Shown piece after piece: positions 43,951 through 53,474 of a stretch of DNA of 64,000 nt (the stretch's first letter is position 1; every line of letters begins with the position of its first letter). The DNA lies in the NCBI GenBank assembly GCA_945866125.1, contig CAMBFZ010000002.1:1-64000 (forward strand), written 5' to 3'. Both the position numbers and the translations under genes were made by a program. This DNA comes from Bordetella parapertussis. Lineage in GTDB: Bacteria; Pseudomonadota; Gammaproteobacteria; Burkholderiales; Burkholderiaceae_D. The notes under the pieces are model-generated. The model did not search any database, was not told the DNA's origin, and saw nothing but the letters and a program-made list of their open reading frames with translations.

Positions 43951-45159
43951 ATGAATTTCACTTCAGGCTTGGATCTCGTCCTCGACTTTCTTTCCAACGG
44001 CATTACCCGCGCGTCGGCTTGGCAGGTCGTCATTGCGACGCTGGTCATGACGCACATTACGATTGCAGGTGTAACGATCTTCTTGCACCGTTGCCAAGCG
44101 CACCGCGCACTGGATTTACATGCGATCCCTAGCCATTTTTTCCGTTTCTGGTTGTGGTTAACCACCGGTATGGTGACCAAAGAGTGGGCAGCGATTCACC
44201 GTAAGCACCACGCCAAATGCGAAACCGAAGAAGATCCGCATAGCCCGGTTACCCGTGGCATCAAGAAGGTCCTGTTTGAAGGCGCCGAGCTGTATCGGGC
44301 GGAGTCGCGTAATCGCGAGACGATTGAAAAATATGGTCATGGCACACCGGACGATTGGATCGAGCGCAATCTCTACACCAAGCACTCGGCACTGGGCGTG
44401 TCGCTGATGCTGGTGCTGGATTTTGTACTTTTTGGCGTCATTGGCATCACCGTTTGGGCAGTTCAAATGATGTGGATTCCGATTACCGCCGCCGGCATCA
44501 TCAATGGCATTGGGCACTACTGGGGCTATCGTAATTACAACTGCAGTGACGCATCGAACAATGTTTTCCCGATTGGCATTCTGATCGGTGGCGAAGAGCT
44601 GCATAACAACCACCATACTTTTGGGACGTCTGCCAAGCTGTCGAGCAAATGGTATGAGTTCGATATCGGCTGGATGTACATCTCGATTTTGTCGGCGCTT
44701 GGTCTGGCCAAAGTCAAAAAAATCGCACCGGAGCCACGCTTTGATCGTGAGAAGCTGGTGTGCGATTTGAACACACTGCAGTCTGTCGTGGCTAACCGCT
44801 ATGACGTGATGGCCAAATATGCCGGTTCATTGAAGAGCACCTGGCGCGAAGAGATGGTCCGGCTTAAGCAAAAATCGGCGCTGGAACCAAGTTTTCTGAA
44901 GTCAGCAAAGACGCTGATTCAGCGCGAGCCCGCCAGCCTGCAAAGTACACAGCAACAGCAATTATTGGAGCTCTTCAAGCACAGCAAGGCACTGCAGACT
45001 ATGCACGAGATGCGGGGTGAGTTGGCAGCTATCTGGGAACGTTCGCATGCCAGTAGCGATCAGTTGCTGTTGCAGTTGCGTGACTGGTGTGCCCGGGCAG
45101 AGGCTTCCGGCATTCGCTCGTTAGAGGAGTTCTCGCTGCGTTTGCGTAGCTATGCGTGA
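43951..45159 (+). CDS. Acyl-CoA/fatty acid desaturase
   Basis: 402 residues, GGAG ahead of ATG. Three His boxes of membrane di-iron desaturases: HRCQAH (46-51), HRKHH (83-87) and ELHNNHH (about 215-221). Four membrane helices are interleaved. Likely delta-9 desaturation of membrane fatty acids. The C-terminal ~120 residues are a helical extension beyond the catalytic core. An AT-moderate spacer of 176 bp precedes it. Confidence 0.9.
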   Translation: MNFTSGLDLVLDFLSNGITRASAWQVVIATLVMTHITIAGVTIFLHRCQAHRALDLHAIPSHFFRFWLWLTTGMVTKEWAAIHRKHHAKCETEEDPHSPVTRGIKKVLFEGAELYRAESRNRETIEKYGHGTPDDWIERNLYTKHSALGVSLMLVLDFVLFGVIGITVWAVQMMWIPITAAGIINGIGHYWGYRNYNCSDASNNVFPIGILIGGEELHNNHHTFGTSAKLSSKWYEFDIGWMYISILSALGLAKVKKIAPEPRFDREKLVCDLNTLQSVVANRYDVMAKYAGSLKSTWREEMVRLKQKSALEPSFLKSAKTLIQREPASLQSTQQQQLLELFKHSKALQTMHEMRGELAAIWERSHASSDQLLLQLRDWCARAEASGIRSLEEFSLRLRSYA

Positions 45160-45237
45160 GTGAATTGCGGGTCCCAGATCTTTCTGGTTTGGGTGCTCTG
45201 CATATGATGTAAAAGCAGCCTACAATAAAAGGTAGCG

Positions 45238-45282
45238 CCCAACAAAAAGCCCCGCATAATTCATACGGGGCTTTTTGTTGGG
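45238..45282. terminator. Bidirectional terminator between desaturase and rpmG
   Basis: 17-bp stem: CCCAACAAAAAGCCCCG (45238-45254) pairs with CGGGGCTTTTTGTTGGG (45266-45282), 11-base loop. Runs of A and T on both sides serve the two convergent transcripts. Confidence 0.9.
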
Positions 45283-45297
45283 TACCAACCGAGATTG

Positions 45298-45465
45298 TTA
45301 TTTAATCTTGGTTTCTTTGTACATCACATGCTTACGTGCCTTGGGATCGAACTTCATGATCTCCATTTTTTCTGGCGTTGTACGCTTGTTTTTGTCGGTT
45401 GTGTAGAAGTGACCTGTACCTGCGGTCGACTCCAGCTTAATCTTGTCTCGGCCTGATTTAGCCAT
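45298..45465 (-). CDS. rpmG: 50S ribosomal protein L33
   Basis: 55 residues: MAKSGRDKIKLESTAGTGH at the N-terminus, KKMEIMKFDPKARKH-like region (seen as EKMEIMKFDPKARKHVMY) and C-terminal KETKIK. Standard L33 length, no zinc Cys pairs. Lies 30 bases downstream of rpmB, same strand. Confidence 0.95.
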   Translation of the reverse strand: MAKSGRDKIKLESTAGTGHFYTTDKNKRTTPEKMEIMKFDPKARKHVMYKETKIK

Positions 45466-45495
45466 GATGTGTCCTTTACTGTACGGTTTTTGCTA

Positions 45496-45732
45496 TTAGA
45501 CTTTTTCGCCGCGGGCGCGCATATCGGCCAGCACGGCGTCAATGCCGATCTTGTCGATCACGCGTAAACCGGCGTTCGACAAACGCAGGGAAACCCAGCG
45601 ATTTTCGGATTCAACAAAGATACGGCGATTCTGCAGATTTGGCAGAAAGCGGCGCTTGGTCTTATTGTTGGCGTGGGAAACGTTGTTGCCGACCATCGGC
45701 TTTTTCCCTGTTACTTGGCAAACACGTGCCAC
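45496..45732 (-). CDS. rpmB: 50S ribosomal protein L28
   Basis: 78 residues: MARVCQVTGKKPMVGNNVSH, NNKTKRRFLPNLQNRRIF, LSNAGLRVIDKIG. Translation starts at GTG (45732), with GGAG 6 bases upstream. An ATG 5 bases before it is out of frame. A long upstream frame extension has no ribosomal-protein content. Paired with rpmG as in most proteobacteria. Confidence 0.95.
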   Translation of the reverse strand: MARVCQVTGKKPMVGNNVSHANNKTKRRFLPNLQNRRIFVESENRWVSLRLSNAGLRVIDKIGIDAVLADMRARGEKV

Positions 45733-45903
45733 GGCATACTCCTTAAAGATTCCAAGAATTGGAAAAACGACGAGTATAGCCAAAAAATTCCAAATATTCA
45801 AGGACTTGCGAAAAACAATTGTGTCATTCTGCTGATGGAAAAATTTAACAATTTGCCGCATGGACACAGGGCTTTCGCTTCGGCGGGGTCAAAATAACGC
45901 TGT

Positions 45904-46578
45904 TCAGCATAAGCCTTTCTCGCGAAATGACCAAAATCGGGTACCGCAAACGATGACGTGATCCAGCATCGCGACTTCGATGGTTTGCATTAATTCCTTT
46001 AGTTGGGCGGTGAGTGCTTTGTCCATCGCGCTGGGCTGTGGACTGCCTGAAGGGTGATTGTGGGCAAAGATTACGGCGGCGGCGTTGTGCGCCAATGCCA
46101 ATCGGGCGACTTCGCGCGGATAGACGCAGGTGCGGGTCAGCGTGCCTTGAAACATTCTTTCGCAGGCGATGAGCCTGTGCTGGACATCGAGGAATAGTCC
46201 GATAAAGCTCTCGCTTTGCTCGCCAGCGAACTGAGATTGGAGAAATCGGTTCACCGCATGGGAACTCACCAGCACCGGGCCGCGTTTTAATTCTTCCGAG
46301 GACGTGCGACGGGCAAGCTCCATGACGGCCTGTATGAGGGCAATCTTGGCCGGGCCAATGCCTTTGAAGTGATCCAATGCGTCTGGACTTGCGGAAAACA
46401 GTTTGCCCAACGAGCCGAAGTAATCAAGGATCTCGCGGCCCAGATCCAGCGCATTTTTGCCCTGCACGCCGGTGCGCAGAAATACTGCGAGCAGTTCCTG
46501 GTCGGAGAGTGCTTGCGGACCATAGGTCATCAGTCGCTCTCGCGGCCTCTGATCTTCGGGCCAATCGGAAATTGCCAT
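45904..46578 (-). CDS. radC: RadC family JAB-domain protein
   Basis: 224 residues from ATG at 46578 (GAGGA 8 bases upstream); a GTG two codons earlier is an alternative. Helix-hairpin-helix region FKGIGPAKIALIQA, then the JAMM metal motif FAHNHPSGSPQPSAMD and LDHVIVCG. The family name RadC is historical; repair role is doubted. Located beside rpmBG as usual in proteobacteria. Confidence 0.93.
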   Translation of the reverse strand: MAISDWPEDQRPRERLMTYGPQALSDQELLAVFLRTGVQGKNALDLGREILDYFGSLGKLFSASPDALDHFKGIGPAKIALIQAVMELARRTSSEELKRGPVLVSSHAVNRFLQSQFAGEQSESFIGLFLDVQHRLIACERMFQGTLTRTCVYPREVARLALAHNAAAVIFAHNHPSGSPQPSAMDKALTAQLKELMQTIEVAMLDHVIVCGTRFWSFREKGLC

Positions 46579-46694
46579 CTTCACTGTCCTCTGGTCGCAA
46601 AGCTGGAAATATCAGGCATGGCTAACAATTTGCGGCAGATTGCGTTTCGCCGAGTGGCTTACAATAGTGGCAGTCGTAATAAAACCACTATTTC

Positions 46695-47150
46695 ATGCCC
46701 AATAAACCACAGTCCGTTGTGACGTCGACCGCGTTTTTAACGCTGCACTATCGTTTGTCGTCAGCCGACGGCCGCGACATCGTGAGCACGTTCAATGAAA
46801 GCCCTGCTACGTTGCAGATGGGGGGGGGCCAGCTCGCTCCATTTCTGGAAGCCTGCCTGATTGGTTTGCCGGAAGGCGCACACCAGACATTTGTGCTGAC
46901 GCCCGAGCAGGCCTACGGTCCGCGCAACCCGGATTTATTGCAACGGGTATCACTGGCAACGCTGGCTCAAAACTCGCAAGAAGATGCCGACTATGCGATC
47001 GGTGATCTGGTCGATTTTGCCGCGCCCGGTGGTGGACGTTTTGCCGGGATGCTGCGGGAAAAGGGGGAGCACGATGCGCTGTTTGATTTCAATCATCCGT
47101 TAGCCGGCCAGCACGTAAAATTCGAGGTTCGAATCATTGGTGTGTTGTAA
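46695..47150 (+). CDS. FKBP-type peptidyl-prolyl isomerase (SlpA-like)
   Basis: 151 residues. TLHYRLSSADGRDIVSTF, MGGGQLAPFLEACLIGLPEG, TPEQAYGPRNPDLLQRVSLA and C-terminal FDFNHPLAGQHVKFEVRI are the SlpA/SlyD pattern. The insert-in-flap region is short, and there is no His-rich tail, favouring SlpA over SlyD. Precedes ispH as in E. coli (slpA-ispH). Confidence 0.9.
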   Translation: MPNKPQSVVTSTAFLTLHYRLSSADGRDIVSTFNESPATLQMGGGQLAPFLEACLIGLPEGAHQTFVLTPEQAYGPRNPDLLQRVSLATLAQNSQEDADYAIGDLVDFAAPGGGRFAGMLREKGEHDALFDFNHPLAGQHVKFEVRIIGVL

Positions 47151-47186
47151 GCGCCGGATCGGGCTATTTGTTTGTGGGAGAGAGCG

Positions 47187-48131
<945 letters not shown>

Positions 48132-48134
48132 TCC

Positions 48135-49064
48135 ATGGATATCCTGTTTCAGCAAATCATCAATGGTCTGGTACTGGGCAGCATGTATGCGCTCATTGCG
48201 CTGGGCTACACGATGGTTTACGGCGTGCTGAATTTGATTAATTTCGCCCATGGCGAAGTATTGATGATCGGCGCAATGACTAGCCTTAGCTTGTTGCATT
48301 TACTAGAGCAGATCGCGCCCGGTTTGCCGGGCGGCGTACAGATGTTTGTTGCCATTGCTGGTGCGATTCCGGTTTGCATTGTGGTCAGTATTCTGATTGA
48401 GCGCATCGCCTATCGCCGACTGCGCAATGCACCACGGCTGGCGCCGCTCATTACGGCCATTGGCGTGTCGATTTTGTTGCAGACGTTTGCGATGATGATC
48501 TGGGGTCGCAATCCTTTACCGTTCCCGCAGTTGCTGCCTGGCGAACCATTACATGTGTTCGGCGCCTTGATCACACCGACCCAAATTTTGTTGCTTGTGC
48601 TGGCGGCGATGGCAATGCTGGCCCTATCTATCCTTGTGCAAAAAACCCGGCTTGGTCGTGCAATGCGCGCGGTCGCTGAAAATCCGCGGGTCGCCGCGCT
48701 TATGGGTGTCGATGCAAATCGCGTGATTGTTTTTACCTTTGCTATTGGCGCGGCTCTGGCCGCCTTAGCTGGTGTCATGTGGGCCGCAAATTATGCCTCG
48801 GCCCAATTCGCGATGGGCTTTACGCCAGGACTGAAAGCCTTTTCGGCGGCGGTCCTCGGTGGCATTGGCAATATCTACGGCGCGATGCTGGGCGGGATTG
48901 TGCTAGGGCTGATAGAAAGTCTGGGGGCGGGTTATATTGGTGAGCTCACCGGTGGCGTGCTGGGAAGCCACTATCAGGATATTTTTGCTTTCATCGTGTT
49001 GATCATCGTGCTGACTGTGCGGCCCTCGGGCATCATGGGTGAGCGTGTCGCTGAGCGCTCCTGA
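48135..49064 (+). CDS. livH: Branched-chain amino acid ABC transporter permease LivH
   Basis: 309 residues, about eight membrane helices. LGYTMVYGVLNLINFAHGEVLMIG and AAVLGGIGNIYGAMLGGIVLG are typical LivH blocks. Starts 3 bases after ispH and is followed by livM, livG and livF. No binding-protein gene is adjacent. Confidence 0.92.
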   Translation: MDILFQQIINGLVLGSMYALIALGYTMVYGVLNLINFAHGEVLMIGAMTSLSLLHLLEQIAPGLPGGVQMFVAIAGAIPVCIVVSILIERIAYRRLRNAPRLAPLITAIGVSILLQTFAMMIWGRNPLPFPQLLPGEPLHVFGALITPTQILLLVLAAMAMLALSILVQKTRLGRAMRAVAENPRVAALMGVDANRVIVFTFAIGAALAALAGVMWAANYASAQFAMGFTPGLKAFSAAVLGGIGNIYGAMLGGIVLGLIESLGAGYIGELTGGVLGSHYQDIFAFIVLIIVLTVRPSGIMGERVAERS

Positions 49065-49078
49065 AATCGGCCGCCAAG

Positions 49079-50275
49079 ATGTCGCGCTTGCTTCCGTTTG
49101 AATTCCCAAGGTGTTGGTCAAGTTGGGTGAGACCGATTGCCTTGCTGGTGTTGGCCTTGGTCTTTCCTTTTTTTGCTGCGCAATTTGGTAACTCGTGGGT
49201 GCGCATCATGGATGTGGCGCTGCTCTACATCTTGCTGGCGCTAGGGCTTAATGTCGTAGTTGGTTTCGCCGGCTTACTGGACTTGGGGTATATCGCTTTT
49301 TTTGCGATTGGTGCCTACCTCACCGGTCTCTTCGCATCGCCCCAATTTGCTGTCGTGCTCGAATCGCTGGTGATGGAATATCCCGCCATTGGCGAAGCTC
49401 TCGTTGCGCTGAGTGGCGCTGATATTGCGGCCAATGGCATTCATCTTTCCGTCTGGCTGATTGTGCCGCTTAGTGCCGCGGTGGCGGGTTTGGCGGGTGC
49501 GTTGCTGGGTGCGCCAACGCTCAAGCTGCGTGGCGATTATCTGGCAATTGTGACGCTGGGCTTTGGCGAGATCATTCGCATTTTCATGAATAATCTCAAT
49601 GGGCCGGTCAATATCACAAACGGCCCGCAAGGCATCAACCTGATCGATCCAGTGCGCTTAGGTGGGCTGTCGCTGGCAGGGGAAGCGGGTTCGGGTGCGA
49701 TGGTTCGGGTTGCCGGTTGGGCGATGCCCTCCGTGAACGCGTATTACTTTCTGTTTTTGTTTCTGGTCCTCGTGACGGTGTTTGTGTCGCACCGCTTGCA
49801 TTACTCTCGTCTCGGGCGAGCCTGGATTGCCATTCGTGAAGATGAAATTGCAGCCAAGGCCATGGGGATTAATGTACGTAACGTGAAGCTGCTGGCGTTT
49901 GCGATGGGGGCATCATTTGGCGGCGTTGCCGGTGCGATGTTTGCGTCATTTCAGGGCTTCATTTCACCCGAATCTTTTTCGCTCACAGAGTCTATTGCGG
50001 TGTTGGCGATGGTGGTATTGGGTGGCATCGGACATATTCCTGGTGTGGTGCTCGGGGCGATCTTGCTGGCGGCCTTGCCGGAAGTCTTGCGCCATACCGT
50101 GGGGCCGTTGCAAATGACCTTGCTGGGAGAGGTATGGATAGAAGCTGAAGTCTTGCGCCAGTTGTTGTACGGGCTTGCACTGGTGTTGATCATGCTTGTA
50201 CGTCCGGCCGGACTCTGGCCGTCACCGCGACCGGAAGACAGGCCGCTGCCGATGTCTTCTGAGGGGCGCGCATGA
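49079..50275 (+). CDS. livM: Branched-chain amino acid ABC transporter permease LivM
   Basis: 398 residues. LGLNVVVGFAGLLDLGYIAFFAIGAY, LRGDYLAIVTLGFGEIIRIF (in parts), FASFQGFISPESF and VLGGIGHIPGVVLGA mark LivM. About ten helices. Overlaps livG by 4 bases. The extra 40-residue N-terminus is unlike LivM of E. coli only in detail. Confidence 0.92.
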   Translation: MSRLLPFEFPRCWSSWVRPIALLVLALVFPFFAAQFGNSWVRIMDVALLYILLALGLNVVVGFAGLLDLGYIAFFAIGAYLTGLFASPQFAVVLESLVMEYPAIGEALVALSGADIAANGIHLSVWLIVPLSAAVAGLAGALLGAPTLKLRGDYLAIVTLGFGEIIRIFMNNLNGPVNITNGPQGINLIDPVRLGGLSLAGEAGSGAMVRVAGWAMPSVNAYYFLFLFLVLVTVFVSHRLHYSRLGRAWIAIREDEIAAKAMGINVRNVKLLAFAMGASFGGVAGAMFASFQGFISPESFSLTESIAVLAMVVLGGIGHIPGVVLGAILLAALPEVLRHTVGPLQMTLLGEVWIEAEVLRQLLYGLALVLIMLVRPAGLWPSPRPEDRPLPMSSEGRA

Positions 50276-51045
50276 GTAAGCAGGTCGTCTTGCACGTGTC
50301 TCGGGCGAGTAAGAGCTTTGGCGGTTTGCAGGCCTTGTCCGAGGTCGATCTCCGTATTTTTTCGGGTCAGATCGTTGGCTTGATTGGCCCCAATGGCGCC
50401 GGCAAAACTACTTTTTTTAATGTGATCACGGGTCTCTATCAACCTGACAGCGGCCGTTTCGAGTTGGCCGGCAAAGCCTATTCGCCGTCAGCGCCCCATG
50501 AAGTCGCGCGTGCCGGTATTGCCCGTACCTTTCAAAACATCCGCTTGTTTGGCGAGATGACAGCAATCGAAAATGTGATGGTCGGTCGTCATGTCCGGAC
50601 CCGACAGGGCGTACTGGGCGCGATCTTGCGCCACGCGGCGGCACAGGCCGAAGAGGCGGCGATCAAATCTCATGCGATGGCGTTGCTGGAATTTGTCGGT
50701 ATCGCGCAATTTGCCCACCGTACGTCCCGCCATTTGTCGTATGGCGACCAGCGCCGACTGGAAATCGCGCGGGCTCTCGCAACCGAGCCGCTCTTGCTGG
50801 CGCTTGACGAACCTGCTGCCGGCATGAACGCCACCGAAAAAGAAGGCTTGCGTGCGTTGCTGCTAAAAATAAAAGCGCAGGGTACCGCCATTTTGCTCAT
50901 TGAGCATGACGTCAAGCTGGTCATGGGACTGTGCGACCGCATTACCGTGCTGGACCATGGTGAGCTTATCGCTGAAGGTTCGCCTGCCGAGGTGCAGCAC
51001 AATCCGGCCGTGATCGCTGCCTACCTCGGGGGAGAGCTCGCATGA
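50272..51045 (+). CDS. livG: Branched-chain amino acid ABC transporter ATPase LivG
   Basis: 257 residues. Walker A GLIGPNGAGKTTFFNVITG, signature LSYGDQRRLEIAR, Walker B LLLALDEPAAGMN, switch His in LLIEHDVKLV. Overlaps livM and livF by 4 bases. Confidence 0.93.
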   Translation: MSKQVVLHVSRASKSFGGLQALSEVDLRIFSGQIVGLIGPNGAGKTTFFNVITGLYQPDSGRFELAGKAYSPSAPHEVARAGIARTFQNIRLFGEMTAIENVMVGRHVRTRQGVLGAILRHAAAQAEEAAIKSHAMALLEFVGIAQFAHRTSRHLSYGDQRRLEIARALATEPLLLALDEPAAGMNATEKEGLRALLLKIKAQGTAILLIEHDVKLVMGLCDRITVLDHGELIAEGSPAEVQHNPAVIAAYLGGELA

Positions 51046-51770
51046 GTGTCGCTGAGCCTTTGCTGAAAATCAGTGGCTTAACGGTCGCTTACGGTGGTAT
51101 CGAAGCCGTCAAGGGCATTGACCTTGATGTCGCCCGCGGCGAACTCGTCACACTGATCGGTGCCAATGGCGCCGGCAAGACCACTACCCTCAAAGCCATT
51201 ACGAATACCTTGCCGGCGGCACAGATGAGTGGCCGTATTGATTATGCGGGGCAGCGGATTGATGGCGCGTCGCCGTTTACGCTGGTGCAGCGCAAACTGG
51301 CGATGGTGCCGGAGGGTCGTGGCGTGTTTGCGCGCATGAGCATTCATGAAAATTTATTGATGGGTGCCTATTGCCGCACTGATCAGGCAGAGATTGACGC
51401 TGATATCGATAAATGGTTTGCGATCTTCCCGCGTTTAAAAGAAAGAGCATCCCAGCTTGCCGGTACGCTCTCCGGCGGTGAGCAGCAGATGCTGGCGATG
51501 GCGCGTGCACTGATGAGTCATCCACAATTATTACTGCTGGATGAACCCTCAATGGGTTTGGCGCCGATGATGGTGGAGCGTATTTTTGAGGTGGTCAATA
51601 CGATCGCAGCGCAAGGCGTGACGATTCTGCTGGTGGAGCAAAATGTCAGGCAGGCGCTGCGCATTGCGCAGCGCGGCTACGTGATGGAAACGGGTCGGAT
51701 CGTGCTGGCTGACACGGCAGAGCGACTGCTACAGGATCCGCGTGTCATTGCGGCGTATTTGGGTGGTTAA
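51042..51770 (+). CDS. livF: Branched-chain amino acid ABC transporter ATPase LivF
   Basis: 242 residues. LIGANGAGKTTTLKAI, LSGGEQQMLAMARALM, LLLLDEPSMGLAPMM and LLVEQNVRQAL. Last gene of the second Liv set. A weak stem (51774-51794) without a T-run follows. Confidence 0.93.
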   Translation: MSVAEPLLKISGLTVAYGGIEAVKGIDLDVARGELVTLIGANGAGKTTTLKAITNTLPAAQMSGRIDYAGQRIDGASPFTLVQRKLAMVPEGRGVFARMSIHENLLMGAYCRTDQAEIDADIDKWFAIFPRLKERASQLAGTLSGGEQQMLAMARALMSHPQLLLLDEPSMGLAPMMVERIFEVVNTIAAQGVTILLVEQNVRQALRIAQRGYVMETGRIVLADTAERLLQDPRVIAAYLGG

Positions 51771-51803
51771 CAGGCTGCCTGGTGAATTGGCAGCGGCGTA
51801 TTG

Positions 51804-52637
51804 TTAGCGCTTTTTACTGGGCGGAAGCACCGCTTCGAAATGCCCGACCTGATTAAAGATAATCACCCTCTTGTCGCTTTTTCCCACAGAAGTCACTAAA
51901 GGATCGTCTCCCAGATTGGCGGTATAAAAATCAACCTGATGCTGGCAGCCATGGTCTTTATTGATCATCGCAATGATCCTCGCCATTGCAGGGGTGTCTT
52001 CGTAAAGGGAATCTTGTGGCTGGATAGTTTCTTTTGTCGATTGAATCAACAAAGCTTTGTATTTTTCCGCCTTGTCCTTGTGTTCGCTTTGGTAATCCCC
52101 GGTTGCGTGCTGAATAAGTGAAGTCAACAGGCAGTTATTATTTTCTGTATGGTTTGAGATGATTTCATAACCTCGATCGGTAAACCATGTTCTGAGTTGG
52201 GCCGCAGCAAGGCGCTGGCCTGTGAAGTACTCCTCTGGAATACCTCTTTTCTTAGCGACAGCGTCGGCCTTCGGTTTTTCAATTGTGTCGAAGCTTGCCT
52301 GCAAGCCGATTGCCAATGCCTCTTCGTCAGCGTCCTGTTGGCTTGCTACATCGCCATGTTCAAGCGCATGAATCTGGGAGGGGGTCAGAAATTTTTTATG
52401 TGCCTCCATGCGCTTGTTAGTCGTGTGGACGTCCTGCATGCTGGCAGCAATAGCGGCTGATAAGGCATCCTCATCGGCAGTCTGGGATTGCGCATCATCG
52501 TGCTGCGATAGGGCGATATTTTGCGCAGGACTGATAAAGCTGCTGTTATCTTTTAGCGTTTGTTTTTTTGTTCGCTGATCGGTGATCGGCGTGGTGTCTT
52601 GAAGTCGAGGTGGTTTGTTTGAGCCCATGCGGTGCAT
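51804..52637 (-). CDS. Probable OTU-like deubiquitinase with two ubiquitin-interacting motifs
   Basis: 277 residues from the ATG at 52637 (GGAG 6 bases upstream); an ATG at 52649 would add four residues. Numbering here follows the longer form. Two repeats of ~37 residues start at F38 (FISPAQNIAL) and F87 (FLTPSQIHAL). Each ends in a UIM-like helix: DEDALSAAIAASMQD (59-73) and DEEALAIGLQASFD (108-121), matching acidic-Leu-x2-Ala-x3-Ser. The C-terminal half has NNNCLLTSLIQHATG (Cys173) and VIIFNQVGHFEAVLPP (His270), resembling the Cys and His blocks of OTU cysteine proteases. No signal peptide. Sampled stretches are about 38-45% GC against about 58% next door, suggesting transfer. Ubiquitin is not bacterial, so a role in host cells is inferred. 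Confidence 0.65.
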   Translation of the reverse strand: MHRMGSNKPPRLQDTTPITDQRTKKQTLKDNSSFISPAQNIALSQHDDAQSQTADEDALSAAIAASMQDVHTTNKRMEAHKKFLTPSQIHALEHGDVASQQDADEEALAIGLQASFDTIEKPKADAVAKKRGIPEEYFTGQRLAAAQLRTWFTDRGYEIISNHTENNNCLLTSLIQHATGDYQSEHKDKAEKYKALLIQSTKETIQPQDSLYEDTPAMARIIAMINKDHGCQHQVDFYTANLGDDPLVTSVGKSDKRVIIFNQVGHFEAVLPPSKKR

Positions 52638-52799
52638 GCCATTCTCCATAAAATTAATGATTCACGGGAGTGTGGTGTCATTTTCTCGCTTAGGGTTCGG
52701 TGGGAGATCCTCCTTTGGCATCGTCTATTTATGGCGGCAGATCATCCAATGGCATAATTCTGTCAAACGCGATGGCGCACTTTACATTGGATCCACTGC

Positions 52800-53450
52800 A
52801 TGAAACTCTTTAGCTATTTTCGCAGTTCCGCCTCCTATCGGGTGCGGATCGCCTTAAACCTCAAGGGCTTGGCTTACGAGGTGGTGCCGGTGCATCTGTT
52901 GAAAGGCGGTGGCGAGCAACTTGCCCCAGCCTATCGTGCGCTCAGCCCGGATGGGCTGGTGCCGGTTTTACTAGATGACGATACGGGCCTGGCGCTGAAT
53001 CAATCGCTGGCGATCGTTGAATATCTGGAAGAAACCTACCCAACACCGGCGCTCTTGCCAAAAAAAGCGGCAGACCGTGCCTGGGTGCGTAGTCTGGCCT
53101 TATCGATTGCGTGCGACATTCATCCGCTCAACAATTTGCGGGTCTTGCGTTATCTGACGCAAGAGATGAAGGTCAGCGAGGAGGAGAAAAATCGCTGGTA
53201 TCGGCATTGGTGCGAGCAGGGATTGGCCGCGATCGAATCGGTTTTGGCGCACGATCCGCGCGTTGGTATTTACTGTTTTGGCACGATGCCAACGTTGGCT
53301 GATTGCTGTCTGATTCCGCAGGTTGCCAATGCCCAGCGCTTGCAATGTGATCTCTCGGCGATGCCGACTATTTTGCGTATCAATGCCGCTTGCATGGCGC
53401 TCGAATCGTTCCGGCAGGCCTCGCCGGCGAATCAACCGGACGCCGAATAA
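52800..53450 (+). CDS. maiA: Maleylacetoacetate isomerase
   Basis: 216 residues. Zeta-class GST: LFSYFRSSASYRVRIALNLKGL at the N-terminus with the SSxS-type active site, SPDGLVPVL, LNQSLAIVEYLEETYP and DIHPLNNLRVLRYL. Converts maleylacetoacetate (or maleylpyruvate) to the fumaryl isomer using glutathione. Converges with an FAH-family hydrolase gene, consistent with aromatic-ring-cleavage metabolism. Confidence 0.93.
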   Translation: MKLFSYFRSSASYRVRIALNLKGLAYEVVPVHLLKGGGEQLAPAYRALSPDGLVPVLLDDDTGLALNQSLAIVEYLEETYPTPALLPKKAADRAWVRSLALSIACDIHPLNNLRVLRYLTQEMKVSEEEKNRWYRHWCEQGLAAIESVLAHDPRVGIYCFGTMPTLADCCLIPQVANAQRLQCDLSAMPTILRINAACMALESFRQASPANQPDAE

Positions 53451-53474
53451 ATCCGCGTCCGGCATATCCCTCAA

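Noticed and set aside
43848..44132. 94-codon frame upstream of and overlapping the desaturase
   Set aside because: Overlaps the desaturase gene in another frame; Arg/Cys-rich and without known features.
51774..51794. Stem GCTGCC/GGCAGC after livF as a terminator
   Set aside because: Nine-base loop and no T-run on either strand; not convincing.
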